Positions 8,412 to 17,907 of a stretch of 64,000 bases of DNA are shown here, one piece after another; the stretch's first letter is position 1; each line of letters begins with the position of its first letter. The position numbers and the translations under genes are program-made. Below the pieces are notes generated by a model, which saw only the letters and a program-made list of their open reading frames with translations, searched no databases and was not told the origin of the DNA. Source of the stretch: Thalassomonas actiniarum (GTDB taxonomy: Bacteria; Pseudomonadota; Gammaproteobacteria; Enterobacterales; Alteromonadaceae); the NCBI RefSeq assembly GCF_000948975.2, contig NZ_CP059735.1, positions 3,472,001 through 3,536,000 on the forward strand, in the 5' to 3' direction.

Positions 8412-11400
8412 CCCTAGACGCCAGTATCGACAAATTCCCCGAGTTCTGCGCCAGTAAAGACTATGAATATTTGCGCAGCAAAGGTATCGGCTATATCCAG
8501 GCATTAGCAGCCAATCAGTGGACAGATCATAATATCCATGATCCCGGCATCACCTTATTGGAAATGCTCAGTTATGCCATCACAGATCTCGGCTATAAAA
8601 CCGACTATGCCATCGAAGACATACTGGCAGAGCGCTCTGTTACCGATACTAAATTAGCAACAGAGTCAGGTTTGAACGGCGAAAACCCGGCCGCAAGTCA
8701 GCACAGCTATTTCACCCCAAGGGAAATCCTGCCGTGCAAGGCCCTGACAATAAACGACTGGCGTAAGGTCATTATTGATGTGCCGCTGATCCACAATGCC
8801 AGGCTTGATTTATTACGCCAGTCTCAACCCGCCATTTACCGCGATGAAGAGAACTCTGAGCTCAGCTATACCCCGCCTGCCGGCAGTACGGACGAAGAAA
8901 AGACAGCCAGCAGGCTAAATATCCAGGGACTGTACCAGGTCAAACTGGAATTTGAAAACCAGGGCCCGCTGGGGGATCTTAACTGCTGGCGCTATCAATT
9001 TACCCTGGCCCCCAGCAACTTAAAAACGATAACCCTGCATTTTGAGCCTGCCTGGCCGGTGTTTTTTGAAAATGCCCTGAACGTCGATGAATTTGAGCAC
9101 CTGTATTTTGATGATTTTACCTCCATCAGCGATTCAGCGGTTTATGTTAGCTGCTTTACTTTAAGCGGCAATGGCCTGGATATCCCCATTGAAGTACATA
9201 TCGAATCGCCGCTGGAAAAAACCGAGGAAAACAAAAAGTTTATAGAACCAAGATTGCTCGATCGCCTTGACGACATCCGTGCCTATCTACAGGCACGCAT
9301 CAAGCAGTGTTGTAAAACCGCCCGGCAGGTAAAACAGCGATTGCACCTGCAACGCCCCCTGTGTGAAGACTTTGTCCGCTTTACTACCAGCGAGATTGAA
9401 GAAATTGGCATCTGTACCGATATCGAAATCCGCCCGGACGTGGATATTCACCAGGTGCTGGCCAATATCTATTATGTGCTGGAAAACTTTATCACCCCAA
9501 GGGTCACCTTCTATTCCCTTGAAGAAATGCAGCAAATGGCCATCCCCCTTGACCACATTTTTAACGGCCCGCTACTCCAGCACGGCTTTATCAAGGACGA
9601 CGACTTACTTGCCTGCCAGCACAAAACCGTGATCCATATCTCAGATGTCATGCGCGAACTGATGGCCATTGACGGCATTATCGCCATCAGAAAACTGCAA
9701 TTAAGCAAGTTTTTCCGCGGCCTGCTGTTAAACGACGGCGAACACTGGTGCCTGCCGATCACAAACAACCGCGGCATCAGCTTTAACGTCGACAAATCGA
9801 AAATCGTGCTGTACAAAGGGTTAATTCCCTACCAGGCAGACGGCCCGGAGACTCAGGCCCTGCTGGAAGACTTAAGGGCGCTCAATTCAAGGTCAAGACT
9901 TCAGGCCAAACCCTATGATGTCACCCAGCCTGCTGGACAGGATCAGCAATTGGGCCTTTATCACAGTATCCAGGACAGTTTTTCTCAGGTGTACGGCATA
10001 GGCAAAGAAGGTCTGCCGCCATCGGCCAGCAAGCAGCGCCATGCCCAGGCAAAACAACTTAAAGGCTTTTTAACGGTAATGGATCAGATCCTGGCCAATT
10101 ATTGCGCCCAGCTGGCCAACCTGAAACATTTGTTCAGTTTAAACCCCGACATTAAACGCAGCTATTTCTCCCAGCTGCTGTTTTCTTTACCTGTCACCTA
10201 TAAACTCAGCCAAAGGGTACTCGATACCCTGGCTGATAACGGCTTAAGCCAAGACAAACTGGATAAGCTAACTCCACTCAAAGGCGACCCAGGCCAGGAG
10301 CAGGACACCTTTGAAGCCCAAATACAGGCACTTCCCGGAGACCCCTTAACAGAGCAGGAGCTTAGCCTGGTACTGGATTTAGCTAAAATCCCGCAAATCA
10401 AGGTGCCCAACCTGCCAAACGGCGCCAGCCTGGTGCGTGAATTTGTCAAGCAGCACCAGGGGGAGCAAACCATCGACTGGAATAAACCCGCCAGTTACCA
10501 AAACCAGTGGCAGCAATATTTACTGACCGTAAAAGAGCACCGCTGGCAAACCATGTGCGAGCGTGACCACGCCCTGGAGTCGGCACAAACCTACCAGGCA
10601 CGCAAAAACCGTTTTCTCGATCACCTGCTGGCGCGTTTTGGCGAGCAGTTTACCGATTATGTCCTGCTCAGCACTCAGCTTGACGGCGTCAAGGCCGCCG
10701 ATGACATCATCCGGGATAAGATCGCCTTTTTACAGGAACTGCCGGTATTAAGCGCAGAGCGCGGCCAGGGCTTTAATTACCTGCAACCACCTTCGGGAGA
10801 AAATGTCAGCGGGCTGGAAAAACGCGCTTCGCGCCTGGCAGGCATAGACAACTGGCAACGAAAGAGCCTGTTGCCGGATTATGAAAAAATATTTGCTACC
10901 TATCCGGAAATCGACGATGACGATATCGAAGAAACCCGCTTCCATTTACAAGATCCCAACCCGGCCCCCGGGCAGGACGCCTGTATTTTATTTCACAGCA
11001 CCAAACATTATACCGATCTCGACACCCTGGAGCAGGCAATGGCATCCGCCTTATACAGCGGCCTGGAGCAGAAAAACTATAAAATCGACATCAATGTTCA
11101 CCAGGAATACTTCTTCTGTCTGCTCGATCAGGACAAGGATATTATCGCCGTTCATAAAAAGTATTACCGCTACCGCTTTGAGGTGGAACAGGTCATCGAC
11201 TACACCATAGCCGTACTGAAAAATAAGGAAGCGGTATTTGAGGGTTTCCATCTTATCGAGCATACCCTGCTCAGGCCTTTTGCCCCAGAAATGCCGTCAA
11301 AGAAAGCCCAAGGCTTACCTTTGCCTGCCTGCTCTGAGGATGACATCAAACTGTTTAAGGTTTCCCTGAATGAAGACTGCTCCCCCGGCTATCAGGATCC

Positions 11401-11788
11401 CTACTCATTCAGGGTCACCGCCGTTGTTCCCTGCTGGCTCAGGCGTTTTGCCAGCCTGGACTTCAGGCGCTTTTTCGAACAAACCCTGCGTCAGGAAACA
11501 CCGGCCCATATCCATATTAAAATCTGCTGGGTTGATCAAGAAACCATGGCAGCGTTTGAACCGGCCTTTTTTAACTGGCTCGAACAAAAACGCCACGGGA
11601 TATTCAGCCATGGCGAGTTGTTTTGCCAAAATCATGACCTGATAGTCGCCCAAAACAAACTGATGACCGAGATGGAAAAACTCAACAGCCATTATCCGCA
11701 AAGCCGTTTGTTTATGTGCAACCAGGATGAGACTCACCGGCCTATCGTTTTAAACCACTCACAATTAGGTGAAGAGGAAGGAAAATAA
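8408..11788 (+). CDS. Second giant baseplate protein (Afp12/gp7-like)
   Basis: A 1,126-residue baseplate component in the Afp12/Pvc12 position. It starts with the recurring eCIS signature ANQWTDHNIHDPGITLLEML (residues 36-55), shared by proteins that make up the outer baseplate wedge. The rest is mixed alpha/beta with no catalytic motif; a conserved-looking HLIEHTLLRPF segment lies near residue 953. It overlaps the gp6-like gene by four bases (ATGA), so the two are probably produced in fixed ratio as wedge partners. Family assignment by motif and gene order is firm, detailed role is inferred. Confidence 0.88.
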   Translation: MTLDASIDKFPEFCASKDYEYLRSKGIGYIQALAANQWTDHNIHDPGITLLEMLSYAITDLGYKTDYAIEDILAERSVTDTKLATESGLNGENPAASQHSYFTPREILPCKALTINDWRKVIIDVPLIHNARLDLLRQSQPAIYRDEENSELSYTPPAGSTDEEKTASRLNIQGLYQVKLEFENQGPLGDLNCWRYQFTLAPSNLKTITLHFEPAWPVFFENALNVDEFEHLYFDDFTSISDSAVYVSCFTLSGNGLDIPIEVHIESPLEKTEENKKFIEPRLLDRLDDIRAYLQARIKQCCKTARQVKQRLHLQRPLCEDFVRFTTSEIEEIGICTDIEIRPDVDIHQVLANIYYVLENFITPRVTFYSLEEMQQMAIPLDHIFNGPLLQHGFIKDDDLLACQHKTVIHISDVMRELMAIDGIIAIRKLQLSKFFRGLLLNDGEHWCLPITNNRGISFNVDKSKIVLYKGLIPYQADGPETQALLEDLRALNSRSRLQAKPYDVTQPAGQDQQLGLYHSIQDSFSQVYGIGKEGLPPSASKQRHAQAKQLKGFLTVMDQILANYCAQLANLKHLFSLNPDIKRSYFSQLLFSLPVTYKLSQRVLDTLADNGLSQDKLDKLTPLKGDPGQEQDTFEAQIQALPGDPLTEQELSLVLDLAKIPQIKVPNLPNGASLVREFVKQHQGEQTIDWNKPASYQNQWQQYLLTVKEHRWQTMCERDHALESAQTYQARKNRFLDHLLARFGEQFTDYVLLSTQLDGVKAADDIIRDKIAFLQELPVLSAERGQGFNYLQPPSGENVSGLEKRASRLAGIDNWQRKSLLPDYEKIFATYPEIDDDDIEETRFHLQDPNPAPGQDACILFHSTKHYTDLDTLEQAMASALYSGLEQKNYKIDINVHQEYFFCLLDQDKDIIAVHKKYYRYRFEVEQVIDYTIAVLKNKEAVFEGFHLIEHTLLRPFAPEMPSKKAQGLPLPACSEDDIKLFKVSLNEDCSPGYQDPYSFRVTAVVPCWLRRFASLDFRRFFEQTLRQETPAHIHIKICWVDQETMAAFEPAFFNWLEQKRHGIFSHGELFCQNHDLIVAQNKLMTEMEKLNSHYPQSRLFMCNQDETHRPIVLNHSQLGEEEGK

Positions 11789-11789
11789 C

Positions 11790-14700
11790 ATGGACACGTG
11801 CAACACCTATCCAAAATTTCAGGCAGACCAAGTGCTGACAGCAGATCAGTTAAATGATCTGTTCGGTTATTTAGACTTGCAAAGCCGCTGGACCAGGAAA
11901 TGTTTTGCCGGTGCGGGTATTGCCCATGGTTTCCAGATGCAAACAAAGGCAGATTTTACCGGCATCAGTCTAAGCCCGGGTTATGGCCTGACCACCTTAG
12001 GATACCTGGTTAAACATCCCGGCGCCGATTATAGCCACTACACCGCCTATACCGACCCGGTAAAATATGCCTTTTTCAACACCAGTGAACAAGGACAGCC
12101 GGAGCAGCAGGTGCCGCTGTGGCAACTACTGACATCCGAAGAAAAAGACAACGACAACTTAGAGCACAAGGCGCTCAATAAAGACTTCCTCCAAGACAAA
12201 GTGGCCCTGGCTTATCTGGAAGCAGAAGATGAAGATCTCGATACCTGTACCGGCAGCGACTGTAATGAGAAAGGTTCGAAAATAAACCTGTGTGTCCGAA
12301 TCTTACTGGTAGCCAAAGATCAGCTCGATACCCTCAACCAAAAGCTGAAATCTGAAAAAACCAGCCTGCTCTACCAAATGCTGCAACAAAAATATCAGCT
12401 GCCGGCCTTAAAAATAGGCCGTTTGCACTGGCTCGGCGACAGCAATCACCTGCTGGAGCTCGAAGATATTGTCAAATCTTACGCCTTCCTTATCCAGCAA
12501 GGCCCGCTGCAGGAAATTCCCGAGGCCTTCCGGCAAGCTTATGAGGTTTACGCGCCGCTACTCAGTGAAGATTACCAGGCCAACCCCTTTGCCGACTGGC
12601 AGCCGAAACCCTGGAGCCAGCAGGCAAATTATCCCCAGGGGGTCCAATATTATTACGATCATATTAAAGATTTGATCCTCGCCTATGAGGAGTTTATCAA
12701 CCTTGCCTTTGAGGTGTTCTCCGTTGCCTGCCTGCCCGATACCGGCTTTGCCAAACACCTGATGCTGGGACAAGTTGATGTGGCAACCCAATGTAAGCCA
12801 TCCCCTTACCGCCACTACTTTATCCGCGCCAGCCTGCCACAAGAGCCGGTCGCCGGCGGGAAAATTCACCGGGTGAAGTTTTTATTCCAGCGTCTGGTGC
12901 TGCTGAGCAGGGCTTTTAAGGTGCCGCAAACCGGCGACAATAAAATCACTATAAAAATCACGCCAAGCAAAGAAAAACAAACCCCTTTGGGTAAACGCAG
13001 CCTGCCCTATTATTACGATTTGCAAAGCTATCCCCAGCTGAAAAGTTTCTGGGATTTTGACCTTGCCAGCCAGTGCCGCTCGCACCAGGTATTAAGCTAC
13101 TGGGACAACCTGAGTACGCCGATATGTGTCGCCGAACTTCCTTTTAAAGACAGTCCCTTTACCGGCAGGGTCAATATCAGGTCATTGACGGATATCCAAT
13201 CCCTGCTTAAGGAAAGGCTACTGACAGATACTATATCCCTGGCAGATATTGGCGCCCTGAGCGAACTTAAGGCAGAACTTGCCTTGACGCCTGAAGTGAG
13301 CGCAAAATTATCGGATGTAGCATTGTCCCCTGAACATCCCGAAGTCTTCTTTGAAGGTACAGCTAAAGAGCTGACGGAAGATTTGCCGAAAACCTTGCTC
13401 AAATCCTATGACCTCAGTACCGGGCCGAAAGCTAAAATCTCAGAGTCCTTCTCCCTCGGCCGTTTTATCACCCCTGTTACCGGATTTGATCCCAGACCGT
13501 TTCCCGGCATAGACCCAAGCCCTTTTCCGGGGTTCGATCCCAGACCCTTCCCGGGCCCCTTTCCCGGGCCATTTCCCGGACCGATCACCGGCCCGGACCC
13601 CAGACCTAATCCGTTTCCGCTGCCGTTACCTAAGCCCAGCCCGAAACCGCTGCCACAGCCGTTCCCCTGGCCTAAACCTATACCGGCTCCTAAACCAACT
13701 CCGGAGCCTAAGCCCGGACCCAAACCTGCGCCGACCCCGATACCGGCGCCTAAGTATCTGCTGCTAAAAACCCTCAAAGATAAGTTTCCCACGGCAGATG
13801 CGCTTATTGCCCATCATTATCCGCTGGATGTGGATCAGAACGAGTTTCCCTTTTACCGTATCGAGGGCCATCTAGGAGAGAAATACTCGGATGCCTTTGA
13901 CCGTATCAGCCAGTGGATCAAATGTTATAACCTGCCGATCAAGTTGATGGCGCTTAAAGTTGGCAGCAATTATCAGGATATTACCCCAGGTTTAGGTTGC
14001 CAGTTCGATGATATCGAGCTGGTGTACAGCGCACTGACGCATAAGCTGAACTGCGAATACAACAAACTCAAGGAGCTGGTCGCCAATATCGAATTCGATA
14101 CCCCCAAGGAAACCACAGAAATCAGTGAGGTGACCAAAGTTAAGGGTAAATTTATCGACGGCAAAACCAACTTGCCCCTTAGCCGGGTACATTACGCCAT
14201 CAAAGAGCTCAATATTCACGGCACAACCAATAACGAAGGGGAAATGGAAATCACCAATTTGCCCCCGGGCTCATACCAGGTGGAAACCTATATTGATGAT
14301 TACGGCTCCAAGTATTTCCCGATCACGGTACAAGATAAAAAAACCTTATCCCTGGCCAGTATTCCCTTGTATCAGGATGCCCTGCTCGATGAAAAACAAC
14401 TGGTTTATCGCCAAAAAGTCGCCGAGAGTGAAATTTTAAACAAGGCCAAAGAATATGCAGAAAAAACGGAGCTTTATAGCAGCCCATTTGACACCCGAAT
14501 AACCAGCTTCAGCGACAGTGCAGATTTTCGAGCGAAATCAGATCTCTTTAAAAGTCCGGGCTATGATCTCAGTTATGATCCGTCACTCTTTTCCAGCCGA
14601 AATATTACCCTGGATCTGTCGCAACCTGCCTTGACAGAAAAGGCGGCTTTTTTTGAGAAAAGGGATCTTGATAAAATTGAATTCGATAAAATAGAGTTTG

Positions 14701-17700
14701 AGCACACACTGCTTGATAAAGCCGGGCCAGAAAGCGTCTCCCTGGAAAAGTCCCTGTTTGAGCAACCAAGTTTTAGAATAAACACCGCCAAGGCGCTGGC
14801 AACCCCGTCCCCTTATAAGATAGATTCGCTGATCAAAAAAATTAAATTTGATCCGGTCACCGACAGCTCATTATTAACCAAACATTATCTTTATAAGAAT
14901 TTCGCCAATCTCAATATCCGCGAAGATACCGAGATTTTCGAAAAAGTGAGTCAGCCGGTAGATATCACTACCAGCTTAGATCTGCTGCTCAAAGAGCTGG
15001 CAAAACCCCTGGCGAAGTTTGAACAGGAAAAATTTACCAATGCCTACCAGATGCTGCTGACCCGGCTGGATATGTTTGAACAGGTCATCGGCAAATATGA
15101 AGATTATATTCCATCAGCAGACAGGCCTGCACTGCTGCGTTATTTCAATCTGATACGCGACCAGGGCTGTTTCCAGCAGTTTAAGGGCCTGCTCGATAAC
15201 TACAACGCCCGCAAGTTGAAAATTCAGCAAAGATTATTGCTGTCGGTATACTCAGAGCACAATTGCGGCATGTCCCACGTCGGTGGCTGCTGGGCCGGCG
15301 GTACCTTCTTCCTGGTATATGATGATGACAATACCGTGGTGCTGGACTTTGCCCTGCCCTATATCTGTTGCTCCGACTGTCCGCCGATTAACCTGTGCAG
15401 TACAGAGCCGGTATTGTTTAAATTGCCGCTGGAATATTTCTGCAAAAACGATAAGCGTAAATTTAAATTTATCACCAGCCCTCCGGGGGGCGAAGTCGTC
15501 GGTCCCGGGGTAAGCAAAGAAGTCACCACAGGCGATTTTTATTTTACCCCCGACTTAGCCGACATAGACGAAGGGGAAGTCAAATTCAGTTATCTGCTCA
15601 ATAACACCATCTATGAATTTTCTGCGCTACTGGCGCAAATTAAGGCAGCCATCAGTTATAAAATCATTCAGGTCAGCGAAGACCCCAAAAGCGCCGAAAT
15701 TAAATTTACCGCCACGCCCCAGGAGGCCAGCGAATATTTATGGGACTTTGGCGACGGCAACAGCTCCAACAAAGCCAACCCGGTGCATACCTTTGATTTA
15801 ACCGAGACATCGGCCTTTACCGTGAACTTAACCGTCACCAAGGAGCCCTGTGTCGGCAAAGCCAGTCATGAACTGACCTTTGAGATTTGCAACGCCAACT
15901 TCACCGTTAAAGAAGTGGCGCGCTCCTTAGATAAAATCCGTTATGCCTTCACCCATCCCCAGGCCGCCAATACCCGAAGCTGGCAGCTGGATGAAGACAT
16001 AGTGGTTGAAAACCTGGAAACGGTTGAGCACGACTACGAGCTGGCAGATACCCAGCGCGAAGTCACGGTGATCCTGAGCATAGCCCAGGACACCTGCAGC
16101 GACAGCAAATCGCAAACCATCACCATTCCTGCCCGGCGTGAAGTCTCCATCTTTATCGACCGACTGTTCTTATGCCACCAGGATGTGCACGAACCCATCA
16201 CTTTCGATCCCCCGGGCGGCACCCCAAGAGGCAACGGCCTGGTGCTGATCGACGGCGACTATCACTTTTATCCGGGGCATCCCGATGTGCTGATCGGCGC
16301 CAATGAAATCAGCTATGAATACCAGGGTAAAACCGTATCCGTAATGGTGACCGTTGATGCGATAACACAGGAGTTTACCGCCATAATCAGCCAGATAGAT
16401 GCCGATAATGCCAAAGCTAAGGTACAGTTTAAGGCGCCGCCGGGCATGGACTCCTACGCCTATAAGCTCGGGGACGGCACGGTTTCAGACCAGGCAATCG
16501 TTGATCATGTCTATGATATCAGCGCACAGACAGAATTTGACGTTGAACTGCAACTGATCAAAGGCGCCTGTGAAGTCACGCAAACCAAGAAGATGCTCCT
16601 TAGCCCTTGCAGCGCCGAGTTCACTTACCGCGTACTTGAAGATAGCACCAGTACAGGTGAGAAGATCATCCTGGAATATACCATGCTGGCAACCGGCGGC
16701 AAAGAGTATCAGTTAACCGATGAACTGGGCAGCATAAAATCCAATGGCAGGGTATTCAAACGGACTTACCCTTTAGGCGAACTGCCGCGTGAAATACCGG
16801 TGACCATGAAACTGGACAAGCCTCCCTGCCTGGCAACCTTTACCCAAATGGTTGCCATACCGGCATTCCAGCCCTTGCTGGTAGATCTGGATGTCACAGA
16901 ATTTGTCTGGTGTGATAAGCAGGCATACCGGATCAAAACTAATGTCAGTGGCGGCAAGGCTTCCGGCCCCGGCGTTCGTGAAGACAGCGAAGGCTTTACC
17001 TTTACCCCGGCCCTCGCCAATACCGGCGGCGAAGTCACCATCAGTTACCTCCTGGGCGATCGCGTTAAAAACTTAACCGTCAAGTTGATCAAACCCCAGG
17101 CATCCTTTGGCGTCATCAGCATAGATAAGGTCGATAACGGTCTTTACGATGTAAAACTGGTGAACAACTCGAAAGATCACAACAGTGCCAAATGGCTGTT
17201 TTCTCCCGGCGGCAGTTCAACCAATAACGAAGAAGTCATGGTATTTCAACTCCAGGAAGTGGAGTCGGGCCAGGCAGTTAAAGCAACACTCACCGTTGCC
17301 TGGGACGGCAAGTGTGCCAATTCCATGGAGAAAGTCTTCCATGTACCGTTTGATATCATCCGCATAGATACGGATACCCCGCTTGATACCCTGAATAACC
17401 TCAGGATCAACGAGCCTTTTGTTAAAGTCATTCCAGAATCGAGCGGGCTCACAGAAAAAACCATGAGTACAGTCAACCTGGTGAAAGAAGACTTCACCAG
17501 CGGGCTCAAAGCCGAAACTTATGTTTCGGGAAAAAGAAATCCGGAGCTCAGTGAAACCCTGGATCCGCTGTTGAAATCAACACAAACCCAGCTGATGAAA
17601 GTCGCGGTTAACGAAAACCCTGAAATGGCGCAGCTGGGCTACCCCTTAATGTTAACTCAGGTAAATCTTGTTTTGGACCTGGTGACTGTGATGTCAGACG

Positions 17701-17894
17701 ATCTGAAAGCAGAAGATCCTATGAATAACACCTTAAAACAGATAGGCAGCTCGCTTGGCACCCTGATGGAAACTGGTATCGAGTTAAATAAAGACAATGT
17801 GCTATCGGATAAGTTAATTCAAGTGAGAAAAGAAAATGCGGCTAAACCCAATGTGCTGGCCGCCATAACCAAGATTGAGAGCCTGATGGGCTGA
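11790..17894 (+). CDS. Giant eCIS-associated PKD/proline-rich protein
   Basis: This 2,034-residue protein begins with a domain seen in eCIS and Bacteroidetes-type injection loci (FQADQVLTADQLNDLFGYLD, then a WTRKCFAGAGIAHGFQ block). Near residue 560 comes a proline-glycine linker of repeated DPRPFPG and PxPKP units, then a carboxypeptidase-regulatory-like beta domain near residue 790 (VKGKFIDGK, LPPGSYQVETY), a charged coiled region, a cysteine-rich patch near residue 1165 (GGCWAGGTFF, YICCSDCPP) and at least two PKD-like domains (YLWDFGDGNSSNKANPVHTF; YKLGDGTVSDQAIVDHVYD). It occupies the place of tail-fibre genes, so I infer a baseplate-attached surface or receptor-binding role. ATG 11790 has AGGAAGG in front; a GTG at 11769 overlaps the previous gene and is less likely. 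Confidence 0.85.
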   Translation: MDTCNTYPKFQADQVLTADQLNDLFGYLDLQSRWTRKCFAGAGIAHGFQMQTKADFTGISLSPGYGLTTLGYLVKHPGADYSHYTAYTDPVKYAFFNTSEQGQPEQQVPLWQLLTSEEKDNDNLEHKALNKDFLQDKVALAYLEAEDEDLDTCTGSDCNEKGSKINLCVRILLVAKDQLDTLNQKLKSEKTSLLYQMLQQKYQLPALKIGRLHWLGDSNHLLELEDIVKSYAFLIQQGPLQEIPEAFRQAYEVYAPLLSEDYQANPFADWQPKPWSQQANYPQGVQYYYDHIKDLILAYEEFINLAFEVFSVACLPDTGFAKHLMLGQVDVATQCKPSPYRHYFIRASLPQEPVAGGKIHRVKFLFQRLVLLSRAFKVPQTGDNKITIKITPSKEKQTPLGKRSLPYYYDLQSYPQLKSFWDFDLASQCRSHQVLSYWDNLSTPICVAELPFKDSPFTGRVNIRSLTDIQSLLKERLLTDTISLADIGALSELKAELALTPEVSAKLSDVALSPEHPEVFFEGTAKELTEDLPKTLLKSYDLSTGPKAKISESFSLGRFITPVTGFDPRPFPGIDPSPFPGFDPRPFPGPFPGPFPGPITGPDPRPNPFPLPLPKPSPKPLPQPFPWPKPIPAPKPTPEPKPGPKPAPTPIPAPKYLLLKTLKDKFPTADALIAHHYPLDVDQNEFPFYRIEGHLGEKYSDAFDRISQWIKCYNLPIKLMALKVGSNYQDITPGLGCQFDDIELVYSALTHKLNCEYNKLKELVANIEFDTPKETTEISEVTKVKGKFIDGKTNLPLSRVHYAIKELNIHGTTNNEGEMEITNLPPGSYQVETYIDDYGSKYFPITVQDKKTLSLASIPLYQDALLDEKQLVYRQKVAESEILNKAKEYAEKTELYSSPFDTRITSFSDSADFRAKSDLFKSPGYDLSYDPSLFSSRNITLDLSQPALTEKAAFFEKRDLDKIEFDKIEFEHTLLDKAGPESVSLEKSLFEQPSFRINTAKALATPSPYKIDSLIKKIKFDPVTDSSLLTKHYLYKNFANLNIREDTEIFEKVSQPVDITTSLDLLLKELAKPLAKFEQEKFTNAYQMLLTRLDMFEQVIGKYEDYIPSADRPALLRYFNLIRDQGCFQQFKGLLDNYNARKLKIQQRLLLSVYSEHNCGMSHVGGCWAGGTFFLVYDDDNTVVLDFALPYICCSDCPPINLCSTEPVLFKLPLEYFCKNDKRKFKFITSPPGGEVVGPGVSKEVTTGDFYFTPDLADIDEGEVKFSYLLNNTIYEFSALLAQIKAAISYKIIQVSEDPKSAEIKFTATPQEASEYLWDFGDGNSSNKANPVHTFDLTETSAFTVNLTVTKEPCVGKASHELTFEICNANFTVKEVARSLDKIRYAFTHPQAANTRSWQLDEDIVVENLETVEHDYELADTQREVTVILSIAQDTCSDSKSQTITIPARREVSIFIDRLFLCHQDVHEPITFDPPGGTPRGNGLVLIDGDYHFYPGHPDVLIGANEISYEYQGKTVSVMVTVDAITQEFTAIISQIDADNAKAKVQFKAPPGMDSYAYKLGDGTVSDQAIVDHVYDISAQTEFDVELQLIKGACEVTQTKKMLLSPCSAEFTYRVLEDSTSTGEKIILEYTMLATGGKEYQLTDELGSIKSNGRVFKRTYPLGELPREIPVTMKLDKPPCLATFTQMVAIPAFQPLLVDLDVTEFVWCDKQAYRIKTNVSGGKASGPGVREDSEGFTFTPALANTGGEVTISYLLGDRVKNLTVKLIKPQASFGVISIDKVDNGLYDVKLVNNSKDHNSAKWLFSPGGSSTNNEEVMVFQLQEVESGQAVKATLTVAWDGKCANSMEKVFHVPFDIIRIDTDTPLDTLNNLRINEPFVKVIPESSGLTEKTMSTVNLVKEDFTSGLKAETYVSGKRNPELSETLDPLLKSTQTQLMKVAVNENPEMAQLGYPLMLTQVNLVLDLVTVMSDDLKAEDPMNNTLKQIGSSLGTLMETGIELNKDNVLSDKLIQVRKENAAKPNVLAAITKIESLMG
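13480..13755 (+). repeat. Coding proline-rich low-complexity linker
   Basis: Within the giant PKD gene, the DNA encodes tandem variants of F-DPRPFPG, then FPGPFPGPFPG, then PKPxPxPKP units. The first half uses the glycine/aspartate form and the second half the lysine/proline form. It should form an extended stalk between the N-terminal eCIS domain and the beta-rich C-terminal half. The glycine-rich frame on the opposite strand is only its shadow. Confidence 0.85.
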
Positions 17895-17907
17895 TGCCCC
17901 GTGACTT

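Noticed and set aside
11769-11789. GTG start for the giant PKD gene overlapping the previous gene
   Set aside because: The ATG at 11790 has AGGAAGG at good spacing and avoids the overlap.
13406-13792. Glycine-rich 128-residue - strand frame
   Set aside because: It is the antisense of the proline-rich linker in the PKD gene and carries no gene signals.
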